Positions 55,160 to 63,897 of a stretch of DNA of 64,000 nt are shown one piece after another. Within the stretch, counting starts at the first letter, position 1. Every line of letters begins with the position of its first letter. The position numbers and the translations under genes were made by a program. Below the pieces are notes generated by a model. The model was not told the origin of the DNA. It saw only the letters and a list, made by a program, of their open reading frames with translations, and did not search any database. This stretch comes from an uncultured Muribaculaceae bacterium (GTDB taxonomy: Bacteria; Bacteroidota; Bacteroidia; Bacteroidales; Muribaculaceae), in contig CAJUIT010000006.1 in the NCBI GenBank assembly GCA_910586565.1, positions 89,456-153,455 of the forward strand. Direction: 5' to 3'.

Positions 55160-55516
55160 TCACATCTTCCTTTCTTTCGCCTCATCCATCGCTATGCGCT
55201 GCATTTCCTCAGGAGTGAGGGGCTGCGAGGAGTCCAATTTCTTGACCTTGCCGAAGCCCATGCGCGTGAATATTGATTGGGTCTGTTCGTGAGTGCGCTC
55301 CTTGCGGTTAATTTTTTTGTGCTGCGTTTCCACCGCCTTTGCATCGAAATCATAGTCATAATAACCTTTGTCAACCATCATGAGCATGATAAAATCGGCG
55401 CTGTCGAGATACCAATAGCGCAGCCACGACCAAAAGCCGTAGTTTCCATAGATTGCCTTTATCTTTTCATTGTCGGCTGAGGCTGCAAACGCCGAGCCTA
55501 CTTGCTGCCCTCCTCC
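55160..55516 (-). CDS. Tail-chaperone extension ORF, probably reached by -1 frameshift
   Basis: The minus-strand frame is open from the preceding ORF through 55160. It reads GGGQQVGSAFAASADNEKIK, then YGFWSWLRYWYLDSADF, then MLMMVDKGYYDYDFDAKAVE, a convincing protein rich in Trp and Tyr. Yet it has no ATG, GTG or TTG codon before 55387; its in-frame 5' part overlaps the end of the upstream ORF in the -1 frame. A slip at G AAA AAG (55522-55516) would give a 225-residue fusion. This mimics the G/GT pair of phage tails, which lies just before the tape-measure gene, as here. Confidence 0.6.
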   Translation of the reverse strand, partial: GGGQQVGSAFAASADNEKIKAIYGNYGFWSWLRYWYLDSADFIMLMMVDKGYYDYDFDAKAVETQHKKINRKERTHEQTQSIFTRMGFGKVKKLDSSQPLTPEEMQRIAMDEAKERKM

Positions 55517-55836
55517 TTTTTCGGCGAAGCGTCCTCGTCCAACATACTTGTCGCGGATTCCTTTCTCTCTTGCAGCTGCTTGACGGCTTCGCCAACCTGC
55601 ATCGTAGAGAGAACGAGTGCTCGCTTTGAGCTTCCCAGATTGGCTAAATAAAAATTTTTATTCTCGCCGATGGCTTCCTCAGAATTGAGTGTGGCCGACA
55701 CTTTCTCGCTCTCGTTGTAGATGCGTCGCCACATCCATGCGAACATGCCGGGAATAAGCCACAACCTCTTGCCGAGCACCCTGTGGGCAGCTTTCTTTGC
55801 GTAGGCCTTGCGTATTTTCGCAGTTTCATCAGTCAC
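55498..55836 (-). CDS. Tail-assembly-chaperone-like protein (short form)
   Basis: The 112-residue product starts at GTG 55836 (MTDETAKIRKAYAKKAAHRV) and ends PKKEEGSK. It is helical and lacks known catalytic motifs. The start overlaps the stop of an upstream fragment whose last residues read VEEGAMRAS. Position before a tape-measure gene and the overlapping -1 frame downstream suggest a tail assembly chaperone; the family is not otherwise recognised. Confidence 0.6.
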   Translation of the reverse strand: MTDETAKIRKAYAKKAAHRVLGKRLWLIPGMFAWMWRRIYNESEKVSATLNSEEAIGENKNFYLANLGSSKRALVLSTMQVGEAVKQLQERKESATSMLDEDASPKKEEGSK

Positions 55837-55944
55837 GATGCCCGCATCGCTCCTTCTTCAACTTGCTGAAACATCTCGAAAATACATCTCAAAATTCTCC
55901 GAAAATAAATTTAACCAGTTTCTAATGGGTGGCTCAGAGGAGTG

Positions 55945-56082
55945 TCAGTCGTCGTTATCCTCGTCGCCATTTTCCTGATATACAGCAACGGAATCAACAT
56001 CAATCCAACCTTTGCCGCCAATCACAAAGCCAAAATCGCGATACTTGAACTCATCGGCGGGACGGCGGGTGAGATTTTGCAT
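55945..56082 (-). CDS. Small ORF, 45 residues, phage-remnant neighbour
   Basis: ATG 56082 opens a 45-residue frame: MQNLTRRPADEFKYRDFGFV, then IGGKGWIDVDSVAVYQENGD and an acidic end. The mixed, protein-like composition argues for real coding or a relic of it. It lies just outside the right inverted repeat and in the direction of the tail genes. No family is recognised. The rest of 55837-56199 has no other gene. Confidence 0.35.
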   Translation of the reverse strand: MQNLTRRPADEFKYRDFGFVIGGKGWIDVDSVAVYQENGDEDNDD

Positions 56083-56199
56083 ACATTCCCTGTTATTATT
56101 ATTTTTGTGCTGAAAAGTTTCCTTGAAGAACAGTTAAGTTGCATTTCAACTTAAATAGTTTTTTCTACCTGAATTAATCTTGCCACACACAGTCTCATC

Positions 56200-57630
56200 A
56201 TGAGAGTTATTCACATCGTTTTGCTTATCAGCTTTCTACTTGGTTGCCACGGCCATTCATCGGCAAATGAAAACACAAATCAGGATTTTCAGCAAACCGA
56301 CATTGAGTTCCCTGCAACAATGGTTTCAGGAGCAATTCCTGTAATATACATCAACACCGAAAACAATGCACCGATTCTTGATAAGGTTACATTGGTGAAT
56401 GCCACATGCCACATTGATTGCTCAATGACCGACGATTTCGACGATTTCGGAAGCATAGAGAACCCTTTGGAACTCACAATCAGAGGTCGAGGCAACTCAT
56501 CATGGCTTGTGGATAAGAAACCCTACAAGCTCAAATTCTCGAAAAAACAATCGTTATTCGGTCTGCCCAAAAGCAAACATTACGCTCTCATAGCCGAATC
56601 GAAAACCATCGGCATGATGTCGTTCTGGGCATTTGAGCTCGCACGCAAACTCGGAATGGCATGGGCTCCCCATCTGCAAGCTGTAGAGCTTGTTCTGAAC
56701 AACTCCTATTGCGGCCTTTACTTCATGATTGAAACCATCAGGATTGAGGAGGGGAGAGTAAACATCTTTGAGCAGGACGATGAGAATTCCGACAGCGAAA
56801 CCATTCCCGGAGGCTGGCTTGTTGAAATTGACAACTATCTCGACGACTATCAGACCACCTTCAACGAAACGCCCGACAAAACCGTGAGAATAACTCACCA
56901 CACGCCCGAAATTCTTTCAGAGCAGCAACAAACGTGGTTCAACGACGAATTCAACGACATATTCAACCGACTTGAAAATGACGACATTCTGTCGCCTACA
57001 TGGCCCGAAAAAATTGATATAACCTCTTTGGCACGATATTTCATCGTTTCGGAATTTTTAGGGAACATGGATGCCTACACCGGCAGTTTCTGGTGGCACA
57101 AAGATCTTGGAGAAAACACAAAATGGGTGGCAGGCCCGGTTTGGGATGTCGGCTATGTGCTCGACAACCGCGAATGGGTGTTCAACATGCGCGAGAATCC
57201 GAAACATGTTCATATAATCCCCAATGCCATACGCTACCCCGTGTTTCTCGATGAGGTGAAAAAAGAGTTTGCCAAACTGACACCTGAATTCATCACACAA
57301 CACTACCGTGACACGGAAGCTTTCGTTAAAAGTTACTCCGACAGTTTTGAAGCGGATTATGTGCGGTGGCCGGGGTCGTTGTATTATAAGACACTTGACT
57401 GGTTTAAAGTGCACATCATTCCTAACAAATATGCACTCTTCACCGAAGATTTTGAGAATCTCTATCCCGACCCTTCCCGGATAGAACACATCACCTCAAC
57501 CGCTGAGGGTAATCAGCCGACCGAAGTATTTGACCTCAGCGGCCGACGTTTGAACCCAGCTTCTACCCTCCCGGCCGGAATCTACATTTTCCACACCGGC
57601 AATCGGGTTGAGAAGCGGGTGATACGCTAA
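56200..57630 (+). CDS. CotH-family lipoprotein with sorting-domain-like C terminus
   Basis: The 476-residue protein has a lipoprotein signal (LISFLLGC, Cys16) and a CotH kinase-like domain: LTIRGRGNSSWLVDKKPYKL (about residues 89-108), HYALIAESKTIG, YCGLYFMIETIRIEEGRVNI and NMDAYTGSFWWHKD with GPVWDVGYVLDN. Near the C terminus EVFDLSGRRL...LPAGIYIFHTGNRVEKRVIR resembles a type IX sorting domain. CotH proteins are atypical protein kinases in spores; in gut Bacteroidales the target is unknown. A lipoprotein signal together with a type IX-like tail is odd. Confidence 0.82.
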   Translation: MRVIHIVLLISFLLGCHGHSSANENTNQDFQQTDIEFPATMVSGAIPVIYINTENNAPILDKVTLVNATCHIDCSMTDDFDDFGSIENPLELTIRGRGNSSWLVDKKPYKLKFSKKQSLFGLPKSKHYALIAESKTIGMMSFWAFELARKLGMAWAPHLQAVELVLNNSYCGLYFMIETIRIEEGRVNIFEQDDENSDSETIPGGWLVEIDNYLDDYQTTFNETPDKTVRITHHTPEILSEQQQTWFNDEFNDIFNRLENDDILSPTWPEKIDITSLARYFIVSEFLGNMDAYTGSFWWHKDLGENTKWVAGPVWDVGYVLDNREWVFNMRENPKHVHIIPNAIRYPVFLDEVKKEFAKLTPEFITQHYRDTEAFVKSYSDSFEADYVRWPGSLYYKTLDWFKVHIIPNKYALFTEDFENLYPDPSRIEHITSTAEGNQPTEVFDLSGRRLNPASTLPAGIYIFHTGNRVEKRVIR

Positions 57631-57702
57631 GAGGGTGTTTAATAATAACTGTTAATACCTCGGTCGAAAATCTACATTTATCGCACAAACGATTTCGCTG
57701 CC

Positions 57703-59931
57703 CTACAAGGTGTAGAGCAACGAATCGACAAGGAGGGGGATGAGCGTGGGGTCGACACCGGCCATGCGCAGATAGGGGGTGTCGGCGCGCATTTCGGCGA
57801 TGAAGCTGTCGATGAGTTTTGCGCGGTCGGGCTCATCGGCACCACGCGCGGTGATGTTGAGCGAATAGAAGTTAAGCGCTTCTTTGAAACGCCCTTCCGC
57901 CAGGGCAAGATGCCCCATGTTGAGGTAATCGGCGGGGGTGGGATCGGTTGTCTCGATTACTTTTTCGTAGTATTTTCGGCTGCGCTCAAGGTTGCCGGTG
58001 AGGAGCAGGCACCACGCGAGCGGACGCAGGGCTTTCCCCGATTTCTCATCGAGATATTCGGCCTTGTAGTAGGCTGCGATAGCCTCGTCATACCGGCCTG
58101 TCTCAACAAGGCAACGCCCGATATTGAGAGCGGTGGCGGCATGCTCGGGATGACGCTCTTCAAGCACACGCAGGCGTTCGAGCGCCTCTTCCGGTCGGCC
58201 GAGTGTCATGAGGCAGCGTGCAAGCCGGCGCAAAGTCCAGTCGCTGCGCCCGTCGAGCATCTCGGCTTTCATGTAATAGTCGACAGCTCGGGCGGTGTCG
58301 CCGGTTTTCTGGAGGGCATAGCCTGTTTTCTGATAGAGCTGTGCCTCGGCTGCGCCATTCTCCTCCATGATGCGGAACGCCTGCAAAGCCTGGCCGTAGT
58401 AACCGTGGGTGAAATAGAACTCAGCCACCAGCGGGAGCATGCCGAGTTGCATGATGTCGCCTCGCAGAGCCTCAACCTCCACAAGGTTCACCCCACCCTC
58501 GAAGGGATTGCGGAACTCACCTTTGCGGCGGAACAGACGGAAGAAGCGGAACAGGTTCTGCACCTGCTTGTTGAACAGATTTTTTCGCCCGTCATTACCG
58601 GTTACCAACGACGAGGCCTGCAACTCGGCCAGTTGATCGCCCTGCGCCTTGAACTGCGAGAGCATCATTTCGCGCTGTGCAGCAGGCACATGATTGAGCG
58701 AGAGCATGAAGGAGAATTTATCGCTGTCGCAAAGGAACGGAGCGATTGCTATCACCTCGGCCACCGGCTGCATCCCTGCGGCATCGTTGCCGGCAAACTC
58801 CGAATAGTCGGTGTGGAACGGGAGAAACCAGTTGGCAGGCTCGTTGAAGAAGGGGAACGTTTTGAGGTGACTGAAAGTGCCCATCATCACATCTCCCCCC
58901 TCCTCCTGAATCTCGCTCATCTCTTTAAGTTTGTCGGCCAACCCCGATTTTTCGAGCATTTCGCTCCATTCGGGATTCTCCTCAAGGTCGGCCGGGTCGA
59001 GGTTCTCAATTTTTGAGTTGAGTTTCTTATCGAACTCGGGGCGGAGTTTCAGCATTTCAGGCACAACCTCATCACGAATCTTGCGTGTGATGCGGTCGGT
59101 GTCGATTGTTTTCACAAGTTCCATGTAGGCCGAGCGCAAATCGTCGGCCCAACCGTCGCGCTCGCGGAAAGCGTCGAGCTTTGCCCTGAGTTTTGCCGAC
59201 AGGGGACGCTCCTTGCCGCTATGCAACAGCAGCATGAGCCCCACAAAAGCAGCCGTGGCCACATGGTCGTCGACCGAGGTGTAGGCTTCCAGCAGCAGAT
59301 CGCAGCGGCGTTCGTCAACGAACTCGAGTCCGCCCAGCACAAGTCCCCACACCATCAGCCCGCGGAAATGAACAGGATAGTCGGCCGACGCAATCACCCC
59401 GGCCACAGCCTCGGCATCGGCCGCACTCAGCGGGTGGGTGACCCACAACCGGTTGAAAATGCGGCGCTCAATAGCCTCACCTTCGGCGAGCGATTGCCGC
59501 GACTTGGAGGAATGCACGCCTCCGGTTGCCACCATGTCGAACAGCGAGCCCTGCATGGTGGCATGCTTGTAGGCATCAATCAACGAAGCTATTGAATCGG
59601 TGCGCTGCATCTCCTCATAGCGCAGGGTATTGTAGTAGCAAGTGGGGGTGTCGCTTTTGTTGTTGTCGCGATCCAGACGGTCAACGATTTCAAGCACGGA
59701 ATTTCCGAAATTTTTCACCATCTCGCCGCGGGCGGGGTCGTCGGCACCCTTGGCAGCGTAGTCGAGCATAAACCGGTACCCCTCCTCAACCGAGGCAATC
59801 TCGCGTGCCAACGCACCGTTCATCATTCCCTCGGCAAGCGAGCGGGCGAGTGCGAAAGCATCGCGCAAGCGGTGCCCGGCAACATATCGTTCAATACGTT
59901 TCTTAGTCTCGGCAAATATTTTTTTATCCAT
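57703..59931 (-). CDS. Large tetratricopeptide-repeat protein
   Basis: The 742-residue protein has no signal peptide. An alpha-helical N-terminal region (1-480) contains HEAT-like features and conserved-looking WFLPFHTDYSEF (about residue 370). From about 520 to 690 there are TPR units (YYGQALQAFRIMEENGAAEA, RYDEAIAAYYKAEYLDEKSG, RFKEALNFYSLNITARGADE). It is probably a cytoplasmic scaffold. It converges on the CotH-family gene, and its upstream gap holds a terminator for the opposite direction. Confidence 0.85.
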   Translation of the reverse strand: MDKKIFAETKKRIERYVAGHRLRDAFALARSLAEGMMNGALAREIASVEEGYRFMLDYAAKGADDPARGEMVKNFGNSVLEIVDRLDRDNNKSDTPTCYYNTLRYEEMQRTDSIASLIDAYKHATMQGSLFDMVATGGVHSSKSRQSLAEGEAIERRIFNRLWVTHPLSAADAEAVAGVIASADYPVHFRGLMVWGLVLGGLEFVDERRCDLLLEAYTSVDDHVATAAFVGLMLLLHSGKERPLSAKLRAKLDAFRERDGWADDLRSAYMELVKTIDTDRITRKIRDEVVPEMLKLRPEFDKKLNSKIENLDPADLEENPEWSEMLEKSGLADKLKEMSEIQEEGGDVMMGTFSHLKTFPFFNEPANWFLPFHTDYSEFAGNDAAGMQPVAEVIAIAPFLCDSDKFSFMLSLNHVPAAQREMMLSQFKAQGDQLAELQASSLVTGNDGRKNLFNKQVQNLFRFFRLFRRKGEFRNPFEGGVNLVEVEALRGDIMQLGMLPLVAEFYFTHGYYGQALQAFRIMEENGAAEAQLYQKTGYALQKTGDTARAVDYYMKAEMLDGRSDWTLRRLARCLMTLGRPEEALERLRVLEERHPEHAATALNIGRCLVETGRYDEAIAAYYKAEYLDEKSGKALRPLAWCLLLTGNLERSRKYYEKVIETTDPTPADYLNMGHLALAEGRFKEALNFYSLNITARGADEPDRAKLIDSFIAEMRADTPYLRMAGVDPTLIPLLVDSLLYTL

Positions 59932-60093
59932 AATAGTGTCAATGTTATTTCCCCCCTATCATAACAATCCACCTAACAAAAATCTTGCCAAATCCACCGC
60001 CTGCCCCGCCTTAATTCTCCTTAATTATTCAAATTTTCTCAAAAGCTCTCGCAGATTACGCGGATTTCACGGATTTTCAACGGCAAATAAAAC

Positions 60094-60125
60094 AAGAGAG
60101 TCTCCAGTACGCGGAGACTCTTTTT
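60094..60125 (+). terminator. Hairpin terminator
   Basis: AGAGTCTCC (60097-60105) pairs with GGAGACTCT (60113-60121), followed by TTTT. There is no plus-strand gene just before it; it may be a remnant. Confidence 0.6.
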
Positions 60126-60517
60126 GAATATAAGTTACCTCTTGGGGTCCGATAGATTCAAACATTATATCACCTGATAACTACATTTGACGAAGTTGAC
60201 CGATAGTCAACACGCACAACAGATTCTCCATTACCAATTCGATTTGGCAACGGATTTTGAGCCACTGTGCCCAATGGAACCCATGCACGCCGCTTACCTA
60301 CCAATTCAGGTGATTTACCCGATGGGCAAGACTTGCTATTCCGATGAAAACTTCCCATTTGAATTTAAACGTTTGTTTGTGCTTTAATCTGTTGATTTTT
60401 CAACACTGCAAATATAGCATAAGCTTTTTATACTTACCAATGTTATAGATAAAAACCAATAGATTATCTCCGGCTTACTGAAACTCCTCTTCCGAAAAAA
60501 TTCTAAAAAAAAAATCG
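60126..60517. other. Intergenic region without a recognisable gene
   Basis: Open frames of about 60 residues exist on both strands (60187-60387 plus; 60170-60358 minus), but neither has a family match or promoter. The minus frame contains GKRRAWVPLGTV, which looks protein-like and could be a gene relic. The first part of the gap (59932-60093) is AT-rich and contains GCAGATTACGCGGATTTCAC, of a type common in bacterial intergenic repeats. Confidence 0.4.
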
Positions 60518-60525
60518 TAAATTTG
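60518..60525 (+). promoter_or_regulatory. -7 promoter element (TAAATTTG)
   Basis: TAAATTTG lies 32 bp before ATG 60558; the -33 element is poor. Confidence 0.5.
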
Positions 60526-60557
60526 CGTAAAGTGAATTATCTAAAAAAAATGAGTCT

Positions 60558-61067
60558 ATGAAACATTTGGCAGCCTGCATTATTACATTGATTCTTTCAT
60601 TCGTAGGATTAAGCGTAAAAGCACAAAATTCAACTTCTACTCAAATTGAAATCGAGAATCTTTCAGCTAAAGTCAAAAAATTAGAGCACGAACTAAGCTA
60701 TCTAAACTTAAGCTATAAACTTGGGATACTAAATAACCAAATTAATGTCGCCACGAGCGATGTGAATATTAAAGCTCTTGAAATGCAAGTATATGTATTT
60801 CACAATGATTTAATGACCAGCCAAGCACAATCTTACCATACTATATTAAAGGAATGGTATCAAGCAGCATTAGATAACAAACATTCTACGGAGTATTTAT
60901 ATAAAATGACTAAACTATTAGTTTCTTCGTCAACAGAAGAATTTACAGAAGACGAAAACAACTTATTAACTCAACAATGCGATGTCATCGAAAAAGCATT
61001 CGGTTCATTTGATGTATCATTGAATTTTGTAGAGAAACTTCTGGAAGTTTGGGGAAATCATTATTGA
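60558..61067 (+). CDS. Small secreted coiled-coil protein, unknown
   Basis: The 169-residue protein has a signal peptide (IITLILSFVGLSVKA) and helical, coiled-coil-like content (IEIENLSAKVKKLEHELSYL, about residues 30-49). It is far more A+T-rich than its neighbours, and the flanks are also AT-rich, which suggests acquisition. It has no recognised family and no close partner gene. Confidence 0.65.
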   Translation: MKHLAACIITLILSFVGLSVKAQNSTSTQIEIENLSAKVKKLEHELSYLNLSYKLGILNNQINVATSDVNIKALEMQVYVFHNDLMTSQAQSYHTILKEWYQAALDNKHSTEYLYKMTKLLVSSSTEEFTEDENNLLTQQCDVIEKAFGSFDVSLNFVEKLLEVWGNHY

Positions 61068-61315
61068 GCCTGGAAATTTCTTATTGCACCCACAATTATG
61101 CAGCATCTAAAAATCAAATATGCTAACCACTACTTCTAAATCTAATCATTCAATCATCAACTTTTATATTGCCGTAAATCAATACTGTCTTTAAGTCGAA
61201 TTCAAATCAAAATAAGAGGTCGTCTATCAAGTATTTAGACAACTTGCACTATAGCAAAATTTACAATAGGCTGTTCACACCAAGATGCAAAATTATGCCA
61301 CTATAACAGGTGGAT

Positions 61316-61432
61316 ACAATCGGCGGGCTTCGCACGCCGGATGCTCGGAATGCTCGGCTACCCCCGGCGCCTACGCTCCGCTGCGGCGGCGGGGGTTATG
61401 AAAAAATCGGCGGGCTCCGCACGCCGGCTGCG
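61316..61432. repeat. GC-rich repeat block in AT-rich region
   Basis: AATCGGCGGGCTTCGCACGC (61318-61337) recurs almost exactly at 61405-61424 with one change. Between them, TACCCCCGGCGCC and GGCGGCGGGGGTTA (61359-61399) are inverted. The rest of 61068-61586 holds no gene. Confidence 0.65.
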
Positions 61433-61586
61433 CCGGAGAGCACGTATAACACTTTTAAAACAGCCCATAAAACTGTCAATAAATCAGAGCACTAAAATGC
61501 TCTATAAATCAAGATATAAACCTGCCCGTAGATTAGACTATCAGCTGTTTGTAAAGGAGAATATAATCTGTCTGCAAATCAAAATA

Positions 61587-61680
61587 CAAAAAGAGGCTGC
61601 CTAAATTTGTGAACTGCAATCCAAAAGTTTTTTAGTCAAACTCTTGGGGCCACTTCACAAATTTAGACAGCCTCTTTTTG
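61587..61680. terminator. Nested long hairpin, bidirectional terminator
   Basis: Outer arms of 27 bp (61587-61613 and 61654-61680) have one mismatch; AAAAAGAGGCTG and CAGCCTCTTTTT form the base. An inner hairpin CCAAAAGTTT/AAACTCTTGG sits in the loop. It lies beyond the stop of the M3 peptidase gene. Confidence 0.8.
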
Positions 61681-61712
61681 AGCTTATTGAATAGTATTAA
61701 CTACGCGGGGAA

Positions 61713-63857
61713 TCAGTCTTTGTTGACGGGGAGGGCGGGGGTGGAGGGCTGGCGGATGCCGTCGCGGATTAGGAGAGCGTCGATTGTGGCATCCTTGCCG
61801 CGGAAGGCGCGGTAGAGCTCGGCGGGGTGACGTGTGCCGCCACGTTCAAGCACGTTGTGACGGAATGAGTCGGCTGTAGCACGGTCGAAAATGCCGTTCT
61901 CCTTGAAGTGGGCGAAAGCGTCGGCATCGAGCACCTCGGCCCATTTATAGGAATAGTAGCCCGAGGCATAACCGCCCGAGAAGATGTGGCTGAATGTGGG
62001 GGCTGTCATTGTGCCCTCCACGATGGGGAAAATCTGCACGCTTTCCATCGCCTTGCGCTCAAATTCAACGGGGTCGGCAACAGAGTCGGTCACGGTGTGC
62101 CATGCCATGTCGAGATAGCCGAACCCGAGCTGACGCATGCATGCGTAGCCGGCTCCGAACTGCGACGACTTGATGATTTTGTCAACGAGTGCCTGCGGCA
62201 GCTTCTCGCCGGTTTGATAGTGTTTGGCAAACGAATCGAGGAAATCTTTTTCGGTGAGATAGTTTTCGTTGAACTGCGAGGGGAGCTCCACGAAGTCGCG
62301 GTAGACGTTTGTACCTGCCAACGAGGCATATTTGCACTGCGACAGCAAGCCGTGAAGGGCGTGGCCGAACTCATGGAGGAATGTCTCAACCTCATAGGGG
62401 GTGAGAAGCGAGGGGGTGTCGGCAGTGGGCTTGGTGAAGTTCATCACGATAGTTACGTGGGGACGGTCGTTCACCCCTTCGGCAGTGGTGCTTTGGGTTT
62501 TGAACTCGGTCATCCACGCGCCTGGGCGCTTGGTGGCGCGGGGGAAGAAATCGGTGTAGATAACGCCGATGAAGTTGCCTTTGTCGTCGGTAACGTCAAA
62601 CGCTTTCACGTCGGGGTGATAAACCTCGATTGAGCTGTTGGGGGTGAACTGCAGGCCGTAGAGCTTGGTGGCGAGACCGAACACACCGTCAATCACATTG
62701 TCGAGCTCGAAATAGGGGCGAAGCTGCTCCTCGTCGTAGCTGTAACGGTCGTTTTTGAGTTTGTTGGCATAGTAGCTGTAGTCCCATGCGTTGATTTCAA
62801 CGGGCTTACCTTCGAGTTTCGAGGCGAAATCGGCCAGTTCGGCAAGCTCACGCTCCATTGCGGGCTTGTAGGCTTCGCGCAATTGGTCGAGCAGTTTGTA
62901 AACGTTGGCGGGATTCTCGGCCATTGTGCGCTGCAGGGCGTGGTCGGCATAGGTTTTGGAGCCGAGGAGGCGGGCAATGTCGAGGCGCACCTGAGCGATG
63001 CGCTTGATATTCTCGATGTTGGAGTATTCACCCTTGATGTTGCGGCCGGTGTAGAGGCGGTAGAACTTCTCGCGGAGGTCGGGACGTTCGGAATATTTCA
63101 TGAAAGCCATGTAGGTGGGCTGTGCAAGGGTGAAGAGAAATTCACCTTTGCGACCTTTGGCTTCGGCAAGCTGCGCAGCCTCATCAACAATCCCTTTGGG
63201 GAGACCGGCAAGGTCGTCGGCTGTGAGCCAGATTTCGTAGGTGTTGAGTTCCTTGAGCACATTCTGGCCAAACTTAGTTGTGAGTTCCGACAGCTCGGCG
63301 CTGAGTTTCTTATAGGTTTCGCGGTCGGCACCCTGAAGGTCGGCACCCGAGAGAGCGAACGAATCGTAGGTGCGCTGGAGCAACATGGCATCCTCGGCAT
63401 CAAGGTTCAGAGCCGCGCGGTTATCGTAAACGGCCTTTACACGCTTCCAAAGCGGCTCGTTGAGGGTGATGGAGGTGCTGTAATCGCTCAACTTGGGGGT
63501 CACGCGCATTGAAATCTCCATCATCTCGTCGTCGGCATCGGCCGAGAGGAGCGGATAGAACACGTTGAGCACGCGGTCGAGGTCGGCACCCGAGCGCTCC
63601 AGAGCCACAATTGTGTTTTCAAAAGTGGGAGCCTCGGGATTGGAGGTGATTGCATCAATCTCCTTGAGAGCCTTGGCGATGCCCGCGTCGATTGCAGGCT
63701 CATATTGTGCATTATTGATTTTGCTGAACGGCGCTGTGCCGTGCTCGGTTGCGAATGTTGTCGCAAACGGATTTTGAGCGGAGGTTTCCGCTCCGGCTGC
63801 ATTGGCTTGTGTCATAATGGCGGTTGCAAGTGCCAAACCGGTTAATAGTTTCTTCAT
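61713..63857 (-). CDS. M3-family oligopeptidase (dipeptidyl carboxypeptidase type)
   Basis: The 714-residue protein starts at ATG 63857, giving the signal peptide MKKLLTGLALATAIMTQANA; upstream ATGs at 63926 and 63881 add residues that fit no signal. The N-terminal helical lid domain is followed by the zinc motif FLHEFGHALHGLL (about residues 495-507), with the distal Glu in the EFPSQFNE-like ELPSQFNENY. M3 enzymes cleave short peptides; the signal places it in the periplasm. A TAACTTTG element lies just upstream. Confidence 0.93.
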   Translation of the reverse strand: MKKLLTGLALATAIMTQANAAGAETSAQNPFATTFATEHGTAPFSKINNAQYEPAIDAGIAKALKEIDAITSNPEAPTFENTIVALERSGADLDRVLNVFYPLLSADADDEMMEISMRVTPKLSDYSTSITLNEPLWKRVKAVYDNRAALNLDAEDAMLLQRTYDSFALSGADLQGADRETYKKLSAELSELTTKFGQNVLKELNTYEIWLTADDLAGLPKGIVDEAAQLAEAKGRKGEFLFTLAQPTYMAFMKYSERPDLREKFYRLYTGRNIKGEYSNIENIKRIAQVRLDIARLLGSKTYADHALQRTMAENPANVYKLLDQLREAYKPAMERELAELADFASKLEGKPVEINAWDYSYYANKLKNDRYSYDEEQLRPYFELDNVIDGVFGLATKLYGLQFTPNSSIEVYHPDVKAFDVTDDKGNFIGVIYTDFFPRATKRPGAWMTEFKTQSTTAEGVNDRPHVTIVMNFTKPTADTPSLLTPYEVETFLHEFGHALHGLLSQCKYASLAGTNVYRDFVELPSQFNENYLTEKDFLDSFAKHYQTGEKLPQALVDKIIKSSQFGAGYACMRQLGFGYLDMAWHTVTDSVADPVEFERKAMESVQIFPIVEGTMTAPTFSHIFSGGYASGYYSYKWAEVLDADAFAHFKENGIFDRATADSFRHNVLERGGTRHPAELYRAFRGKDATIDALLIRDGIRQPSTPALPVNKD

Positions 63858-63889
63858 ATCTTTTACTGTCTTTATAGTCATAAAGTTCA

Positions 63890-63897
63890 CAAAGTTA
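63890..63897 (-). promoter_or_regulatory. -7 promoter element of M3 peptidase gene
   Basis: Minus-strand TAACTTTG, 32 bp before ATG 63857. The last 74 bp of the window (63927-64000) show nothing else. Confidence 0.5.

Larger units (their letters stand above)
54011..55921. mobile_element. Phage tail cassette bounded by 18-bp inverted repeats
   Basis: AAACTGGTTAAATTTATT (54011-54028) recurs as a perfect inverted copy at 55904-55921. Between them lie a truncated tape-measure gene, a small membrane gene, and tail-chaperone-like ORFs. The flanking bases (TTAAT left, CTAAT right) are a near-match but not a clear target duplication. The right-hand 96 bp resemble the right end of the element at 18980-19160. 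No transposase or integrase is present. Confidence 0.6.

Noticed and set aside
55942..56154. Plus-strand 70-codon hydrophobic ORF
   Set aside because: The opposite strand has a better protein-like frame (55945-56082), and the plus frame has no promoter.
60170..60387. Short ORFs on both strands
   Set aside because: No family, promoter or terminator fits; kept only as an intergenic note.
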